DNA of 64,000 nt, from assembly GCA_027627225.1 (NCBI GenBank), contig JAPFQT010000087.1, positions 496,001-560,000 on the forward strand, given 5' to 3'. A program made the translations under genes and the position numbers. Positions within the stretch are counted from its first letter, which is position 1. The number at the start of each line of letters is the position of its first letter. Positions 45,236-56,406 of this stretch are shown one piece after another. This DNA is from Congeria kusceri. Its lineage: Eukaryota; Mollusca; Bivalvia; Myida; Dreissenidae. Under the pieces are notes generated by a model that was not told where the DNA came from, did no database searches, and saw nothing but the letters and a program-made list of their open reading frames with translations.

Positions 45236-46830
45236 AAACACAATTGTTCAAACCAAAGCAAAAACTAATTTGTCGGAGTTTGATTGAGACTATACTTGGG
45301 CAAAAACGTAAAATACAACACACATGAAAACTGTTAATGCTACTTAGCATCAGCTGTGCAAAACTCAGTTTTCAGAAACCAGTTGCACACTTGCTTAGGG
45401 AAAATTAATTATTCGTTGTGAATTAAAACATATTACCAATATCTGTTTACTTTCAAAATCATTCGTTCACACGCAACAAATAATATTTTCATATGACAAA
45501 TTTAGACATTTTGTACAGTTATTTATGAAAATGAAATCAGAAGAATTTTGGAATTATGAATACCTACATCAACTTGTGTAGCAATCGAAGACATCGATAA
45601 GGGAACAAAATGTACTTCGGAACAGTTTCAGGTTGAATATAACAAGTTTAATTCATGATACTAGAGTAAACTTTAGCTTTTTTCTAAAGGTATGAAAGAA
45701 TCAAAATATTCACAACATTATTATACTGGATAGGTACAAATAGCGCCCAATTTTAATTTGGCCACTATATGGACCTTTGTCTCACGAATAGAGCAAACAC
45801 TGCACCCTAACTTTGTTGGTCACAATACTACCACAAAATGCGTTTTATTATTTGTCAGTTTGCATTTTTGCGCAAACAGTTTTTTTTCCAAAACAACACA
45901 GCTCAGGCAACTTTTGAGTTACTCAATAATCCAACCAAATGTATAAGAAATAATCCCAAAAGAATGAAACCAGTTTTATATTTGGTTAAAAATGCTCAAA
46001 TGTTCTGGAAAAGAAATCATTATATATGATGCAGGTGGACAGATTTGTTCTAATATATTACTTTTAAGTATGGTTTCGTTAAACACACACTTTGGGAAAG
46101 CAAATCCATTGATTACCTTACATATGGCAAATGTGCATTGCAATGCAATAATCTGTTGTTTATGTACATTAGTTTGAATGAAAAAACTGTGAGATGACTT
46201 AATGTTAGTTAACATAAAAATCACCCTATAGAAATTAACAATTGTTGTGACCCAAAAACTGAGCACTGCTGAATCTGATGCTAAAAGGTGTTGACAGTGT
46301 TCAAGAAGGGTACATTTCCCAATGCTACTTAACAATTGTCTCTCAATTAAATCCAGACTGGTATGTGCAATGCAGGTTGTTTCAAATTATAAAAGTATAT
46401 TGTTCACAACACATGTCCCACGAAAAAACTCCCACATGCACCGCACAGAGTTGCATTCTTACAATGAAACCTGAACCATTGCCCAGAATAATTAACTCAG
46501 TATAGTTTAAAGTACGGACATAAAATTGATTGTTAGCTCTTTCAAACAGGTCAGTCAAAGACAAAAAAGTGGAAATCCAAAACAGAACACAATCAAAAAC
46601 CCACATACAGAACAAGAGTCTCAATCCCTGAGTCAACAAGTTAACATGAAGGGTGTTATTTGCTTACAGAACAGTACAAGAAAGAGAGCATTAGGAAATA
46701 TAAGCAAACATATTTGTTTGTCAACAGGCAGCTTGATAAACAATCTCTCAGAGGAACTACGAACTACACGAGAGCCATAATTCACCTAAGTATGGGTTCT
46801 GAAAGATGTTGGCTCTTATGTCTTTTAAGG
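45236..46830. other. No firm feature
   Basis: 1.6 kb of AT-rich DNA. Overlapping frames of 60-120 codons occur on both strands around 45.8-46.8 kb, but they conflict with each other, lack recognisable motifs and show no clear splice sites. Confidence 0.45.
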
Positions 46831-46834
46831 ATAG

Positions 46835-46893
46835 CAAGGGAGACAGCCTAGTTTAGTTTCAAAACAGGTAGATATGAATTATCTCCCTTGCTG
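46835..46893. repeat. Short inverted repeat
   Basis: AGCAAGGGAGA and TCTCCCTTGCT are perfect inverse arms separated by about 37 bases. Possibly the remains of a small MITE. Confidence 0.55.
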
Positions 46894-47269
46894 AAACAAG
46901 ATTTTGTCATATGTTCAAGTAACTTCAACGTTATGTAGTCCATTTTTAACTTAGCTGAGCTCTGATACTTGTACCAAAAATTGTTAGGCATGCGCATGTA
47001 CATTTTGAGAATGACATGTACAAATTTGCCAGTTTGTAAGTATGTGTTAAAAAAAGATAAAGACCAAACAAATTTTAATGCCCATAGCACGGTGTATCAA
47101 TTACGAGGCACTGCGTGCCAAGTTGTTTGTAAGAAATGAAATGTTGGACGTTTAAAATAAAACAAAACACTTAAAATGTCATGCTTCAATAATATTCATA
47201 AAACCTCTACAAAGAAACATTTCTACAAAATCATGTTAAATTCCAGTAGTTTCCGATAAGAATTATATG

Positions 47270-47405
47270 ATAGTACAGTTTCTGTCTGCATTTTGTTGCT
47301 GGGGTGTCACTGTCACAGGGTGAGAACATTGTGCAGCCAGTCCGGGACTCGAAGCCGGGACTTCTCGCTTACATGGCGAATGCCTCCCGACTGAGCTAAC
47401 CCGGC
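47270..47405 (-). mobile_element. tRNA-derived SINE
   Basis: Minus strand: GCCGGGTTAGCTCAGTCGGG (acceptor plus A box), an anticodon arm TTCGC-CATGTAA-GCGAG, and a B box region GGCTTCGAGTCCC. The anticodon position reads TGT (Thr-like), but position 33 is A, the T-stem has a C-C pair and the acceptor 3' strand lacks a base, so it is not a functional tRNA. After the head comes GACTGGCTGCACAATGTTCT + CACCCTGTGACAG, a SINE-like body. The family looks like a molluscan tRNA-SINE. Confidence 0.72.
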
Positions 47406-47780
47406 AGGTACACTATCTCTCCCCTATAGTGACCTTCAACAGTTTACACCAGTTACTTGTATTGTGTCGGTATAAATACAATACGGTCAAATAATATGAA
47501 ATCTGGCTAAACAATTACTTATTCAGGATTCATTATAATTTAATGTTTGCTAAAACACCTTTCTCATGTCTTCTTCTAATGATAATGTATTTATCTCAAG
47601 TTTATTGTGTCCAACTATACTTGTATAACATTCACAAATCCTCCTTTATGAAAAGAATCTAAGCGGACCAATATTAAAGTAACTTATCATAATATATCAT
47701 CATTGTCTTCATACGCATCATAAGCACAATAAAAAAACATCATAAGATTGGTCACCAACAACATAATCATCATAATGGCA
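47406..47780. other. No recognisable feature
   Basis: AT-rich spacer after the SINE; nothing recognised. Confidence 0.5.
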
Positions 47781-47960
47781 TCACCACCATCATCATCACC
47801 AGGGCCGGGCGCAGACCAGGCTTGGCCCGTGGGGGTGGGGGCTGGACTAAGATGATGTAGAACAGCAGTAATAGTCGTAGTAGTAGTAGTAGTAGTAACA
47901 GCAACAGCTGCAGTAGCAGATCAGCAGCAGCAGTAGTTGAGGAGTAGTAGGAAAAGTAGT
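47781..47960. repeat. Triplet-rich stretch
   Basis: CACCACCATCATCATCACC at 47781-47800, a GC-rich block (GCCGGGCGCAGACCAGGCTT), then AGTAGTAGTAGTAGTAGTAA and GCAGCAGCAG up to 47950. Simple-repeat origin. Confidence 0.8.
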
Positions 47961-49006
47961 TTTTTTAAATGTCATTCACATATTTTAAAAAATCACACAA
48001 TTATGGACCTCGAAAGACCTTGCAAATTTAAAAAAAGCAGAAAAAAACAACAAGACTGTTTTGGCTATCAGTTTATAATATAATGGGAATGGTCATTTGT
48101 GATGGTTTTAACTAGTTTTGTTCGTTGTTTTTCCATTTTATGTTAATAGGCCTGTTCAACTGTCGTACATACAATTCGACAAAGTACATTTTTTTGGACC
48201 AAATAGAACGCAAGCTATACATTTGCAATTTATTAAACCCAATAACGAGCTAGGCTATACACCATACACTATATAGCAGGGACCATATGTAGCTATATTT
48301 TTGGAAATTTTAAATCCCGAGTTTTTCACCCTAAATTGACTTTCACACAGATTGTTTCCATATCTACGGGGGTATTCGTATTATATGCAGTAACATTATT
48401 AATAGTAAGTAAGTAAGTGAGTAAGTTGTATATTATAGTGACATGCGTACAAGTAACGAAATATTAACATCAAAACATGAAACATGAATACACCCAGCCC
48501 ACCGGGCCTGTATGTCCCCTCGTTATCAATACAAAATTAAATTCGTATAATAATATTAAACATTATCAAATGAGTATATAATAGTGCATTTAATTTATAT
48601 ACACCATTCGAACGAGTTAACAGTCACGACGGACGTGTTTGCTATTATGAAATCGTGAATATAAAAATATATATTTAAAATATATTACATATTTAAATGT
48701 TAAGTTGATGCTTTATGAAAACAAACTGTTTCGTCTTTTGGTGAAGGCTTTTATAATGTATTTTGCTAATTGCCTTGTGTTATTACTCACAAAAAATGAT
48801 TTTTTTTCAATGTCAGATAGGTTTACAAAAATATCATTTGTTAGCACATCATCAAAATAGGTGCTTCTTATTTCATTGTATAAAGTAAGGTTAATATTAT
48901 ATCATTATTGTATGGATACATCTCTGTGCAAACCAAATGTATTGTTGTAAATTTTTCCCTGAAATCTTTGGGATACAGTACCTCTACCTAAACCAGATAG
49001 TTTAAA
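47961..49006. other. No firm feature
   Basis: AT-rich; includes a short (AAGT)n run at about 48396-48426. No coding evidence. Confidence 0.5.
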
Positions 49007-49009
49007 TAA

Positions 49010-49356
49010 GGCGTAAAAATAGTATGTTTGTTTCAGGTTACATGCCCAAAACAAATTAGGTAGGTAGATAGTTAGGTTTTTATTTGTTTATTACTGTTTT
49101 ATTTGGTAAATGGTCAACCTTAAGATTCTAAAACTAAATCAATATTCAAAACGTATCGGTAATATCTTTAAACATTGTTATTAAGTGGATGCTATCAACA
49201 CACAACACTTATTTATGAAAAAAAAACAACATTACATTATTGGAAAAAGTAAATAAAACAATAAAATATCTGACAAACTCAATAAAATGTTCTAGGGTCG
49301 GGACATTTGTGATGGTAGGTCGGGTGACCTGCAACAAAAATATTTTTTTGTACACC
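49010..49356. mobile_element. PIF/Harbinger-type MITE, copy 3
   Basis: 347 bp. Left GGCGTAAAAATAGTATGTTT, right end TATTTTTTTGTACACC; the right end is diverged. TAA (49007-49009) on the left, TAT (49357-49359) on the right, i.e. a mutated TWA duplication. AAATTAGGTAGGTAGATAGT is the usual subterminal block. Confidence 0.78.
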
Positions 49357-49369
49357 TATGTAACTCTCT

Positions 49370-50205
49370 TAATTATGCGCCCCTTCGAAGAAGTGCGGGT
49401 ATATTGCTTTGCAACTGTCCGTCGGTCGGTCGGATGGTCGGTCAGTCTGTCCGCACGATATCTAGAGAACGCTTTGGATTACGGATCATTTAAGTTGGTA
49501 TGCTGGTTACTTGTTAGGAAAGAAAGACGCCTATTGATTTTGAGGTCAACAGGTCAAAGGTGAAGGTCAGAGGGGCTTGTAACATGAAATTCGTTTCCGC
49601 ACAATATCTAGAGAATGCTTTGACCTACGATCATTTAAGTTGGTATGCTGGTTACTTGGGAGGAAAGGAAGACGCCTATAATTTTGAGGTCAACAGGTCA
49701 AAGGTCAACGTGATAGAGGCTTGTAACTAGAAAACTGTTTCCTCTGTAGACCATTTCGTTTCCGCATGATATGTAGAATACGCTTTGACCTACGATCATC
49801 CAAGTTGGTATGCTGGTTACTCGGGAGGAAAGGAAGACGCCTATCAATTTTGAGGTAAACAGGTCAAAGGTCAAGGTCACATGGGCTTGTAACATGAAAA
49901 CTGTTTTCTCCGTAAATCACTTCGTTTCCACAGGATATCTAGAGATGTTTTGGCCTATTTGATGTTTAAATCAAACATAAAATAGGTATCCCTATATAAT
50001 AGAATGTAAAAATAAATCCATAATTATACTCAATCTATCTTTCAGCTATATATTTACTTTCTAAAGCATCAACTTTAATTCCCTCCCCATGTGTTAATGT
50101 GCACATACAATATTATAAAAATCTCTTAACAATTGCACATATTGACGACTTGGCTGCAAGTCGGGGGCATACATGTTTTACAAACATCTCTTGTTATAAT
50201 TAGGG
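49370..50205 (-). mobile_element. Satellite-core element E7
   Basis: Outer sequences GCCCCTTCGAAGAAGTGCGG (left) and GCAAGTCGGGGGCATACATG + TTTTACAAACATCTC (right). Core of about four monomers of 146-165 bp with TATCTAGAGAACGCTTTG and TGAGGTCAACAGGTCAAAGG. A GTCGGTCGGTCGG stretch at the left is the inverse type of the GACGGACGG tails of E6 and E9, so the element reads on the minus strand. Confidence 0.78.
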
Positions 50206-50985
50206 CGCTTTCGACCATGGTTAATTAACGACGTCGAGCCCGTGACATATATTCTACCAATTAAAATGTTTCCAGCCACTCAAACACCATGATTGACCTG
50301 GTGTATGCTCAGCATGGTACCACCCTACTCCCAGATTAAATGTCCAGATACAGTGATAGATAAGGCAATATACGGTAAAGCGACACAAAGTGACAAGCCA
50401 GCCGTTTTTACCGCTTGTGTAAGATCAAAGCCCAATCCCGACAGTCCTAAAATAAGGCAATATACGGTATACTTATTGACACGTCGTCGCTTTACAACTT
50501 GTGTAAGGCCAAAGCCCAGCCCGAAAATGATACCGCCGGGCTCAGCTGGAGGGGGGGGGGCTGGAGCCCAAAATCCCGGGCCTGAATCCGTGCCTGATCA
50601 CCATCAACTTCATCATCTTATTATTCCTTATCAGTGTCATTCACTTATTTTTGTTTCTTCAAAGTTTTATAGTGTTTTTATAATCGTGTTCCATTATATG
50701 CTACCTTATGCAAAGCTTGCACCGTACATTTACAAAAGAAACAAGTTTGACTTTTTTTTTCTGTTATCACAAGAAGTCAGTACCAAAACATATCGCATTC
50801 TGGTTAGGAATCTGATCATACTAGTAGACGAGTGCACTTAAAAACAACAACATTATTCACATAGCACAATTTTATAGGCCCACATAAGATGAATATAATG
50901 CAACCCAACCAACTTTCAGTAGCTGTCATAGTGGTTCAGATACAACAGATAGTCATTCTGATTCCCATCAACAACTTTATAGATA
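50206..50985. repeat. 92-bp local duplication in otherwise plain sequence
   Basis: AAGGCAATATACGGTA occurs at 50362 and 50454; the following CGTTTTTACCGCTTGTGTAAG / CGCTTTACAACTTGTGTAAG blocks and CAAAGCCCA also repeat. A 182-codon frame (50293-50841) spans it, but its composition changes abruptly into AT-rich sequence and no domain is visible. Confidence 0.5.
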
Positions 50986-51180
50986 ACTATGGAGTTTGCT
51001 GTTGATCGGTCAACCCTCACCAGGCTTATGGTCAGGTTCTACGCTGCCGGAAGTGTAAAACATCTTCCAAAAGAACAACGGCGCAGAGCTACAATGGACA
51101 GACAAAAAAGTGCAATTATGTTGTCGCATCTTCGAGACGCTCTGCAACGAGATTTGCCAGTTTCGCCCGCGACTTCCTGA
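50986..51180 (+). pseudogene. Remnant of Tc1/mariner-like transposase N-terminal region
   Basis: The frame reads VDRSTLTRLMVRFYAAGSV, then an R-rich hook (EQRRRATMDRQ) and IMLSHLRDALQR. Order and spacing match the HTH, GRPR-like hook and 'RHLRDRF' segment of Tc1-like DNA-binding domains in aquatic invertebrates. About 60 codons survive; no DDE catalytic region follows within 250 bases. Shares GCTGCCGGAAGTGTAA with the scrap at 39268. Confidence 0.6.
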
Positions 51181-51440
51181 GTGCCGGAAGTGACTGAACA
51201 TGTTCATGTTTTACTGCTCAACCTGTAACATCACACAAGTGTTCAGTCGTGTTTTTTAAAACCTGAATACTCCATGCATGTAACAGAGTGAGGTGTGCAG
51301 TGTGTCGTAGAGCATGGTCATGCATGCCCCGATGCTGCAAGTTATGGTCAGTAATATATAATGAAAAGTACATGGTTGTGTAGCTGAGAGTTTGTCCTAT
51401 CACCATGCAAAATTTCAAGACCTTATTTTACATATATAAC

Positions 51441-52500
51441 AAGGCTTGTCAAAGGATGTGGCATATGCCCCCGAAGCATATGCTTGTCAGAGGAGTCAAA
51501 ACGATGTCATAGTACAATATTATTCCCTGGACAAATATCTTGAGGTTCCGGCAACACAGCTGTTTGTGGTTGTGACACACTGCCTCATAATAATCATCAT
51601 TCCCACCAAGTTATTACATTCCTTATATGTTGGCAAAAATGATGCCTCCTACAAAAAGTTCATTCTAATATTTGACCTTTTAAGTGTAACCTTGGACCCA
51701 CAGACCTTGACCGAGGAGCATGTAAGTGGTATGTGACACATCATCTGGTCATGGGAAAATATAATCTGAAGTAATATTAAAATCCTTCACGGCTTTTGTA
51801 AGTTATAGAGCAGAAAGAATATTCCTTGACATTTGACCTTGAATTGTGACCTTGACATTTGACTGAGGACCATGGGAGTTGTACACGACACATCGCCTGG
51901 TCATTGGAAATAATAATCTGAAGTAATATTAAAATCCTTCTAAAACGTTTAGAAGTTATGGTGGAGAAACAGAAATCCTTGACCTTTGACCTTGAATTGT
52001 GACCTTGACATTTGACAGACGAGCATGGAAGTTGTATGCGACACATTGTCTGGTCATAGAGAATAATAATCTAAAGTAACATTTAAATCCCTCCAGACAT
52101 TTAGAAGTTATGAAGTGGAAACAAAAATAATTGACCTTTGACCTTGAATTGTGACCTTGACCTTTGACCGACCATCATGGGAGTTGTATGCGACACATTG
52201 TCTGGTCATGGAGAAAAATAATCTGATGTTATATTAAAATCCTTCCATGCGTTAAGATGTTACAGAGCGGAAACAAAAATTCATGACCTTTGACCTTAAA
52301 TTGTGACCTTGACTTTTGACTGACGAGACTGGAGTTGTACGCGACACATCGTTTGGTCATGGGGAATAATAATCTGAAGTTATATTAAAATCCATCCATG
52401 CATTTAGAAGTTATGGAGTGGAAACGAAAATTCATGACCTTTGACCTTGAATTGTGACCTTGACCTTTGACCGACGAGTATGGAAATTGCATGCGGCTAT
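51441..52500 (+). mobile_element. Satellite-core element E8
   Basis: Head GCTTGTCAAAGGATGTGGCA, TATGCCCCCGAAGCATATGC, TTGTCAGAGG, as in E6. Core of five monomers of about 152 bp with GACCTTGAATTGTGACCTTG at about 51834, 51987, 52139, 52291 and 52442, and CGACACATTGTCTGGTCATG. The tail typical of E6 is absent; the element ends near GCATGCGGCT. Same head as E6 but a different core. Confidence 0.82.
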
Positions 52501-52796
52501 ATTTTGTAATCTTGAAGTATTGAAGAATTCTATACAATTTTGGCACATCTAAAGTTCTACATTTCCGAATACAGACTTTTTAAAAGTATAGTGTCCAAAT
52601 GTTCAAACAGCTGTCATTTATAAAATTGCAATCTTGTATACATATACTGAACGGTAAACCAGTGATAAAATATTCGATAAATAATGCATAATCAATAAAA
52701 ATAGAAAACAATGTACTAAGATATTGGCAGTGCCATAGGCGTCCGCACTTTAAGATAACAGAGTTCAGCTGTATTACTAAATGTGCAGAAAAGATC

Positions 52797-52905
52797 TTAG
52801 CCCAACTTCCATGGTATATGCTTTTTGTAATATCTTATGAGCGACATACTTTTTCTTCCAAATTGTTTCAGCTGGGGTTTTAAATTCTTAGCATTGGCCT
52901 TTTCT
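52797..52905 (-). CDS. Candidate terminal exon of an unknown gene
   Basis: Minus strand: a strong acceptor (TCTCTCTTTTTTGTTCACAG) is followed by an open frame beginning A|GAA AAG GCC, encoding a basic 35-residue tail (EKANAKNLKPQLKQFGRKSM then SLIRYYKKHIPWKLG) and TAA at 52797-52799. It needs a donor that ends after two bases of a codon. The exon at 54256-54390 ends after one base, so an intermediate exon would be required. No clear poly(A) signal was found just after it. An alternative end is the segment at 53028-53113. Confidence 0.35.
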
Positions 52906-53027
52906 CTGTGAACAAAAAAGAGAGATTATTATTCGAACATGTGTTTATTAACCCACATTCACATTACAATTTTATGACAGGCATGTGATGAGTAACTTTG
53001 TAATTACAAAATCAATGAATAACTAAA

Positions 53028-53113
53028 TCATGTCCGTAGACGTAAAAACACATTGCACATTTCCCATTGAAAGCCTGTCCTGCCCTTTGGCTTGCTTTGC
53101 TGATCATTCACTG
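53028..53113 (-). CDS. Alternative candidate last exon
   Basis: Minus strand: after CACCCGAGTTGCAG the frame continues in the phase left by the donor at 54256 (G|CA GTG AAT GAT), encoding VNDQQSKPKGRTGFQWEM and ending TGA at 53028-53030. TTAATAAACA lies about 75 bases downstream on the same strand and could be a poly(A) signal. The polypyrimidine tract is weak. It could instead be internal, splicing to 52905 through a poor AT|GTGCAA donor, or be chance. Confidence 0.3.
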
Positions 53114-53591
53114 CTGCAACTCGGGTGACGATTACTTCCCTCAGCGATGTTGCCTTATTTCAAATGGCTTCTGGAAATATATTGGTTAACGTACTAAGTT
53201 TAGTTTAGGCCAAAGAAAAAAATCTGTGGTTCAGGTGTCACTGCTGATTTTTTTTAGAACACCATATTGTAAATATCTATGGGAAATCAACATATTGAAA
53301 CTCAAACCAAGAAATTTTATACCGGCTTTTTTTTTCTGCAAACATTCTTAAAAGGTGAGGGGATGTTAGCAGGGTCGTGAAACCATTGATTAGTTATATT
53401 TTTTCATTGTATAAAACATTTGTAATAACTTCCATAATAAAAAAGTTTAAGATCAATAAACAAAAAAAAGAGACCCTAGTGTTTGTTTTTATTAGCACTG
53501 AAAATTATAACGTAGGGGTAGGGCCAATGCTGAAATGTTTTATTTGTTTTCATTTTATACTAAAAAGTATATTTTACTACTACCTTTACCC

Positions 53592-53652
53592 TTAGGTGGG
53601 GGGAAGGACCTCCCCTTTTCAAGGGGAGGTTCTGCCCCCCCTACCCCCCCAG
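53592..53652. repeat. G/C-run hairpin
   Basis: GGACCTCCCCTT, TTC, AAGGGGAGGTTC forms a 12-bp stem with one mismatch. Flanking GGTGGGGGGAA and CTGCCCCCCCTACCCCCCC can extend it imperfectly. Stands out sharply from the AT-rich surroundings. Confidence 0.75.
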
Positions 53653-53672
53653 GAGTTTGTTGAAACTCCGCA

Positions 53673-53745
53673 ATGTCGGAACGGTATTTGAACCCACACA
53701 CCAAACCTCAAGACCACTGCTCTACCAACTGAGCTATTGAGAGGC
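53673..53745 (-). repeat. tRNA-like SINE head, minus strand
   Basis: Minus strand: CTCTCAATAGCTCAGTTGGT + AGAGCAGTGG (A box) and GGGTTCAAATACC (B box). The anticodon stem does not close well, so it is not a working tRNA gene. It faces away from a second tRNA-like head at 53915-53990. Confidence 0.6.
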
Positions 53746-53806
53746 TTCTACCGGTAGATGTTCGAAACATTTATTTATCCTTTCAATAAAACATAACAGT
53801 AAAAAA

Positions 53807-53857
53807 AATCACATGACCTGGACTATGGTCACGTGACCAAGTCCAAGTCATGTGATT
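53807..53857. repeat. 25-bp-arm palindrome between two tRNA-like heads
   Basis: AATCACATGACCTGGACTAT + GGTCAC is followed immediately by GTGACCAAGTCCAAGTCATG + TGATT. Arms match except for one substitution and one extra base. The centre is GGTCACGTGACC, containing an E-box-like CACGTG. Confidence 0.8.
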
Positions 53858-53914
53858 GCTATATTTAGCACTCATTCTATCCATAAACTCCCTTTTCAAT
53901 ACCAATGAAACCAC

Positions 53915-53990
53915 AAGCCAGATTGGTGCAGTGGATAGAGCAGTGGACTACTGAGCTCTGGAACTGGAGTTCAAATCCTGGTATAAACCT
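53915..53990 (+). repeat. tRNA-like SINE head, plus strand
   Basis: GATTGGTGCAGTGGATAGAG + CAGTGGACTA (A box) and GGAGTTCAAATCC (B box). Stems are broken. Together with 53673-53745 it makes a divergent pair around the palindrome. Confidence 0.6.
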
Positions 53991-54255
53991 TCAATACTTT
54001 CCTTGCTTATTTCGATGCATAATAATGTTGTTCATATAAATGTATGATTGTATAAATCTGCATGTACAACATAAATATGAAAAAATACAATTTACGGCAA
54101 GAAATAAGAAAACAAATCAAAAAATTAATGTTTTTAAATTTTATGTTTGAAGATTCTAACTTATTTCAACTAAAAGTTCTGTACGATAGAAAATATCCCG
54201 GTATTGTGCAAAACATAAAAAAAAATTGGCCATTGCAAGTTTTCAAAACGTTTAC

Positions 54256-54390
54256 CTCCAGTGGCGGAACATTGTCGGCTGCTACCATGTTTTGCTGCAA
54301 AAAGTCTGTGCATGGTTTCGGCATCGTTCAGGAATGCTTCGGTGTCAGGATTGGGCTCGTTGCTGTCCCTCAGTGTGGAAGGGCTGCTGT
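54256..54390 (-). CDS. Candidate internal exon, 135 bp, unknown protein
   Basis: Minus strand: acceptor TTTTTCTTGTTGCAG, exon of exactly 135 bp, donor TGGAG|GTAAAC. The exon starts and ends one base into a codon. In the only frame open across both junctions it encodes DSSPSTLRDSNEPNPDTEAF, then LNDAETMHRLFAAKHGSSRQ and CSATG. It is clearly richer in G+C than its surroundings, and the protein is hydrophilic with an acidic-to-basic change, as in a linker. I do not recognise the family. The G at the end of 56335-56406 completes its first codon as GAC, so the two exons are phase-compatible. Confidence 0.6.
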
Positions 54391-55130
54391 CTGCAACAAG
54401 AAAAACAACATAATACACATTTCTTTTCAACACTATAGTGCAATATTATTATAAATTATATTTAAAATTATAATAATGTTTTATACAGTAAACTCTGCTT
54501 GGAACAGTATTGAGCGGACCATAGAATTTATATCCCTATATCAGAATATCTTTACATCCGAAATAAGGCAACCAAGCGCATGGACATATCAGAATACAGG
54601 TGAGAGACGCAACACGGATCATATTACAGAAGACACGTTAGTTGTATAATGGGGGATAATGTGATATACAATAGACGCCCCATTCCAGAGGCAATCCTGG
54701 GTCTTTTAGTGCCCGGTGAGAAGCACCTTGTACACTGCACCTCAGTTTTACGTCTCATGTCAATGACTGTTAGTAGGTTAGGGTGAATCCTGGGTTGTGA
54801 AACCGGTGTGCTACCACCAGACCACGCATCAACTACTCGCAGCATGTACATTGTATATAACGTTTCAATGATATTTTGAATGCTTGTGACATAAATAAAT
54901 ACTGCCTTAAGCAACCAACGGTCTTTCTATAGAAATCAAATTTTCTACAGTTTTAACAAGCTGATTATAGGTACACTGACCAATATCAAATGAAATAGAT
55001 AGGAATCGGTTTGGGACCTTGTAATCAGCATCGTTATATGCATATATCGTTACAAATGGAGTTTAGTCATTTAACTGCATATATTTCCACCATAAATCAT
55101 CATAAACAAGATTCTGTGTTTGATAAAACA
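54391..55130. repeat. Intron-like spacer holding a short dispersed repeat
   Basis: About 54690-54760 repeats the block of 30215-30270 (GTGCCCGGTGAGAAGCACCT, TGTACACTGCACCTCAG). Minus strand 54770-54840 has an A-box-like GCGTGGTCTGGTGGTAGCAC and a weak B box GGATTCACCC, so a SINE is possible. The rest is plain AT-rich DNA. Confidence 0.45.
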
Positions 55131-55562
55131 TACATGCCCCCGGTTGGTGCTGGATAGCCCATTTCTTAGTCTAACTTAGGTCAAGGTCAAAGTGAGGTTG
55201 GGTGATATGGGTGGATTTGGAACGGTCATAAGTAACAACTGTGTAAATATCCAAGTGTTGTAGTAAGCGGTGTTAGTGCTAGACGAAACGGTAAAATCTA
55301 GTTAACCAAGAAACAGCCCATTTGAATTATTCAAAGTGCAAATTAGGTCAAGTTCAAAGTGAGGTTGGGTGATATGGGTGGATAGCGAATGGTCATGAGC
55401 AACAACTATGTAAGTATCAAAGCATTGTAGTAAGCGGTGTTTAGCTAGACGAAACGGTAAAATCTACTTAACCTTGTCACGGACGGACGGATGGAAAGAC
55501 GCACGGAAGGACGGACGGGACAATCACTATATCTCCCGCATCAAGATTCCGGGGGCATAAAA
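55131..55562 (+). mobile_element. Satellite-core element E9
   Basis: Head ACATGCCCCCGGTTGGTGCT. Two monomers of about 167 bp, with AAAGTGAGGTTGGGTGATAT + GGGTGGAT and GTAGTAAGCGGTGTT. Tail GACGGACGGATGGAAAGACG, then ATATCTCCCGCATCAAGATT + CCGGGGGCATAAAA. The smallest complete-looking member of this design in the window. Confidence 0.78.
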
Positions 55563-56334
55563 TCAACCTGAAATCTTTAGCAATAACAGCAAAATGCGTG
55601 GCTAAACAATAAGGATTATAAGCAGTGACAGCAGTCATTGTAGTAGTTGTGGTATGAATATATATGAATAAATATGTTCGATCTCCACTCTGGAAGCGGA
55701 CTCAAGATCTCCCACAATGGCACCAAGTACTGGTTATACCCATGAAACAGACTCGAGAGTTTCAATAAGCTTTAAGTTTTTGATACAATCAAGCTAAAAT
55801 AAATAGGTTTAAACTGTATTTATATGTTTTGTTTGTGCACATATTCTCATGTTTACTGATATCATAACTGTGTTTTCAATGAAATGATCTTACATTGATT
55901 TAACAAGATTACAGTAAGATAACTCGAACATTAAGGAAGGCACTCCTTCCCAACAGTGACACTTTATTTTTCGCGTTTCGACAAGTGCTACGTCTATGGG
56001 AATGCTGTTACCCACAACGTGATTAACTGTCAAAGCAAACATGTATTTTACACATGTACTCCCTTACTCATGCGAAGGGCCTTTTTGTACTAAATATATG
56101 CTTTGTATATTTGTATGCTTTCCTTTTTCATTTTGCGTTATGTCTTTCACGAACTTGCTATTACTATGTAGACCTCCAGCAAATGGCTAAGGCTAAAAAA
56201 GTGAAAATATTGACCTAATTGTTAAAGTTAGCAGTTCTTGTGTGGTTTCTTAGTCTGTGTGTTAGATAGCTCCTTGTTAGCAGTAAAGATATCCCATCAG
56301 CAGCTAAAACAACAGCAACAGCAACAACACCCAC
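55563..56334. other. No firm feature; intron-like
   Basis: AT-rich, lying between two candidate minus-strand exons if the gene model is right. A CAA/CAG-rich stretch (AACAGCAACAGCAACAAC) sits next to the donor at 56334. Confidence 0.45.
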
Positions 56335-56406
56335 CTGGTAGGTCATGGACATTCTGTTTCAACAGTCGAATGTTGATTTTTCGGGGCATCAGCATGTTTT
56401 CCGTGC
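56335..56406 (-). CDS. Candidate internal exon, 72 bp, unknown protein
   Basis: Minus strand: acceptor GTTGTATTTTCAG, 72-bp exon, donor CTACCAG|GTGGGT. Starting one base into a codon, it encodes TENMLMPRKINIRLLKQNVH + DLP and ends with a single G that joins AC of the exon at 54390 to give Asp. Both exons are phase 1-1, so either could be skipped without a frameshift. The basic segment PRKINIRLLKQN looks helical. Protein family not recognised. Confidence 0.5.

Noticed and set aside
50293..50841. 182-codon plus-strand frame
   Set aside because: Contains a 92-bp duplication, a G-run and then AT-rich sequence encoding a changing composition; no domain or splice site supports it.
54062..54454. 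130-codon plus-strand frame
   Set aside because: It overlaps the better supported minus-strand exon at 54256-54390; its own composition is AT-driven and it lacks splice or domain support.
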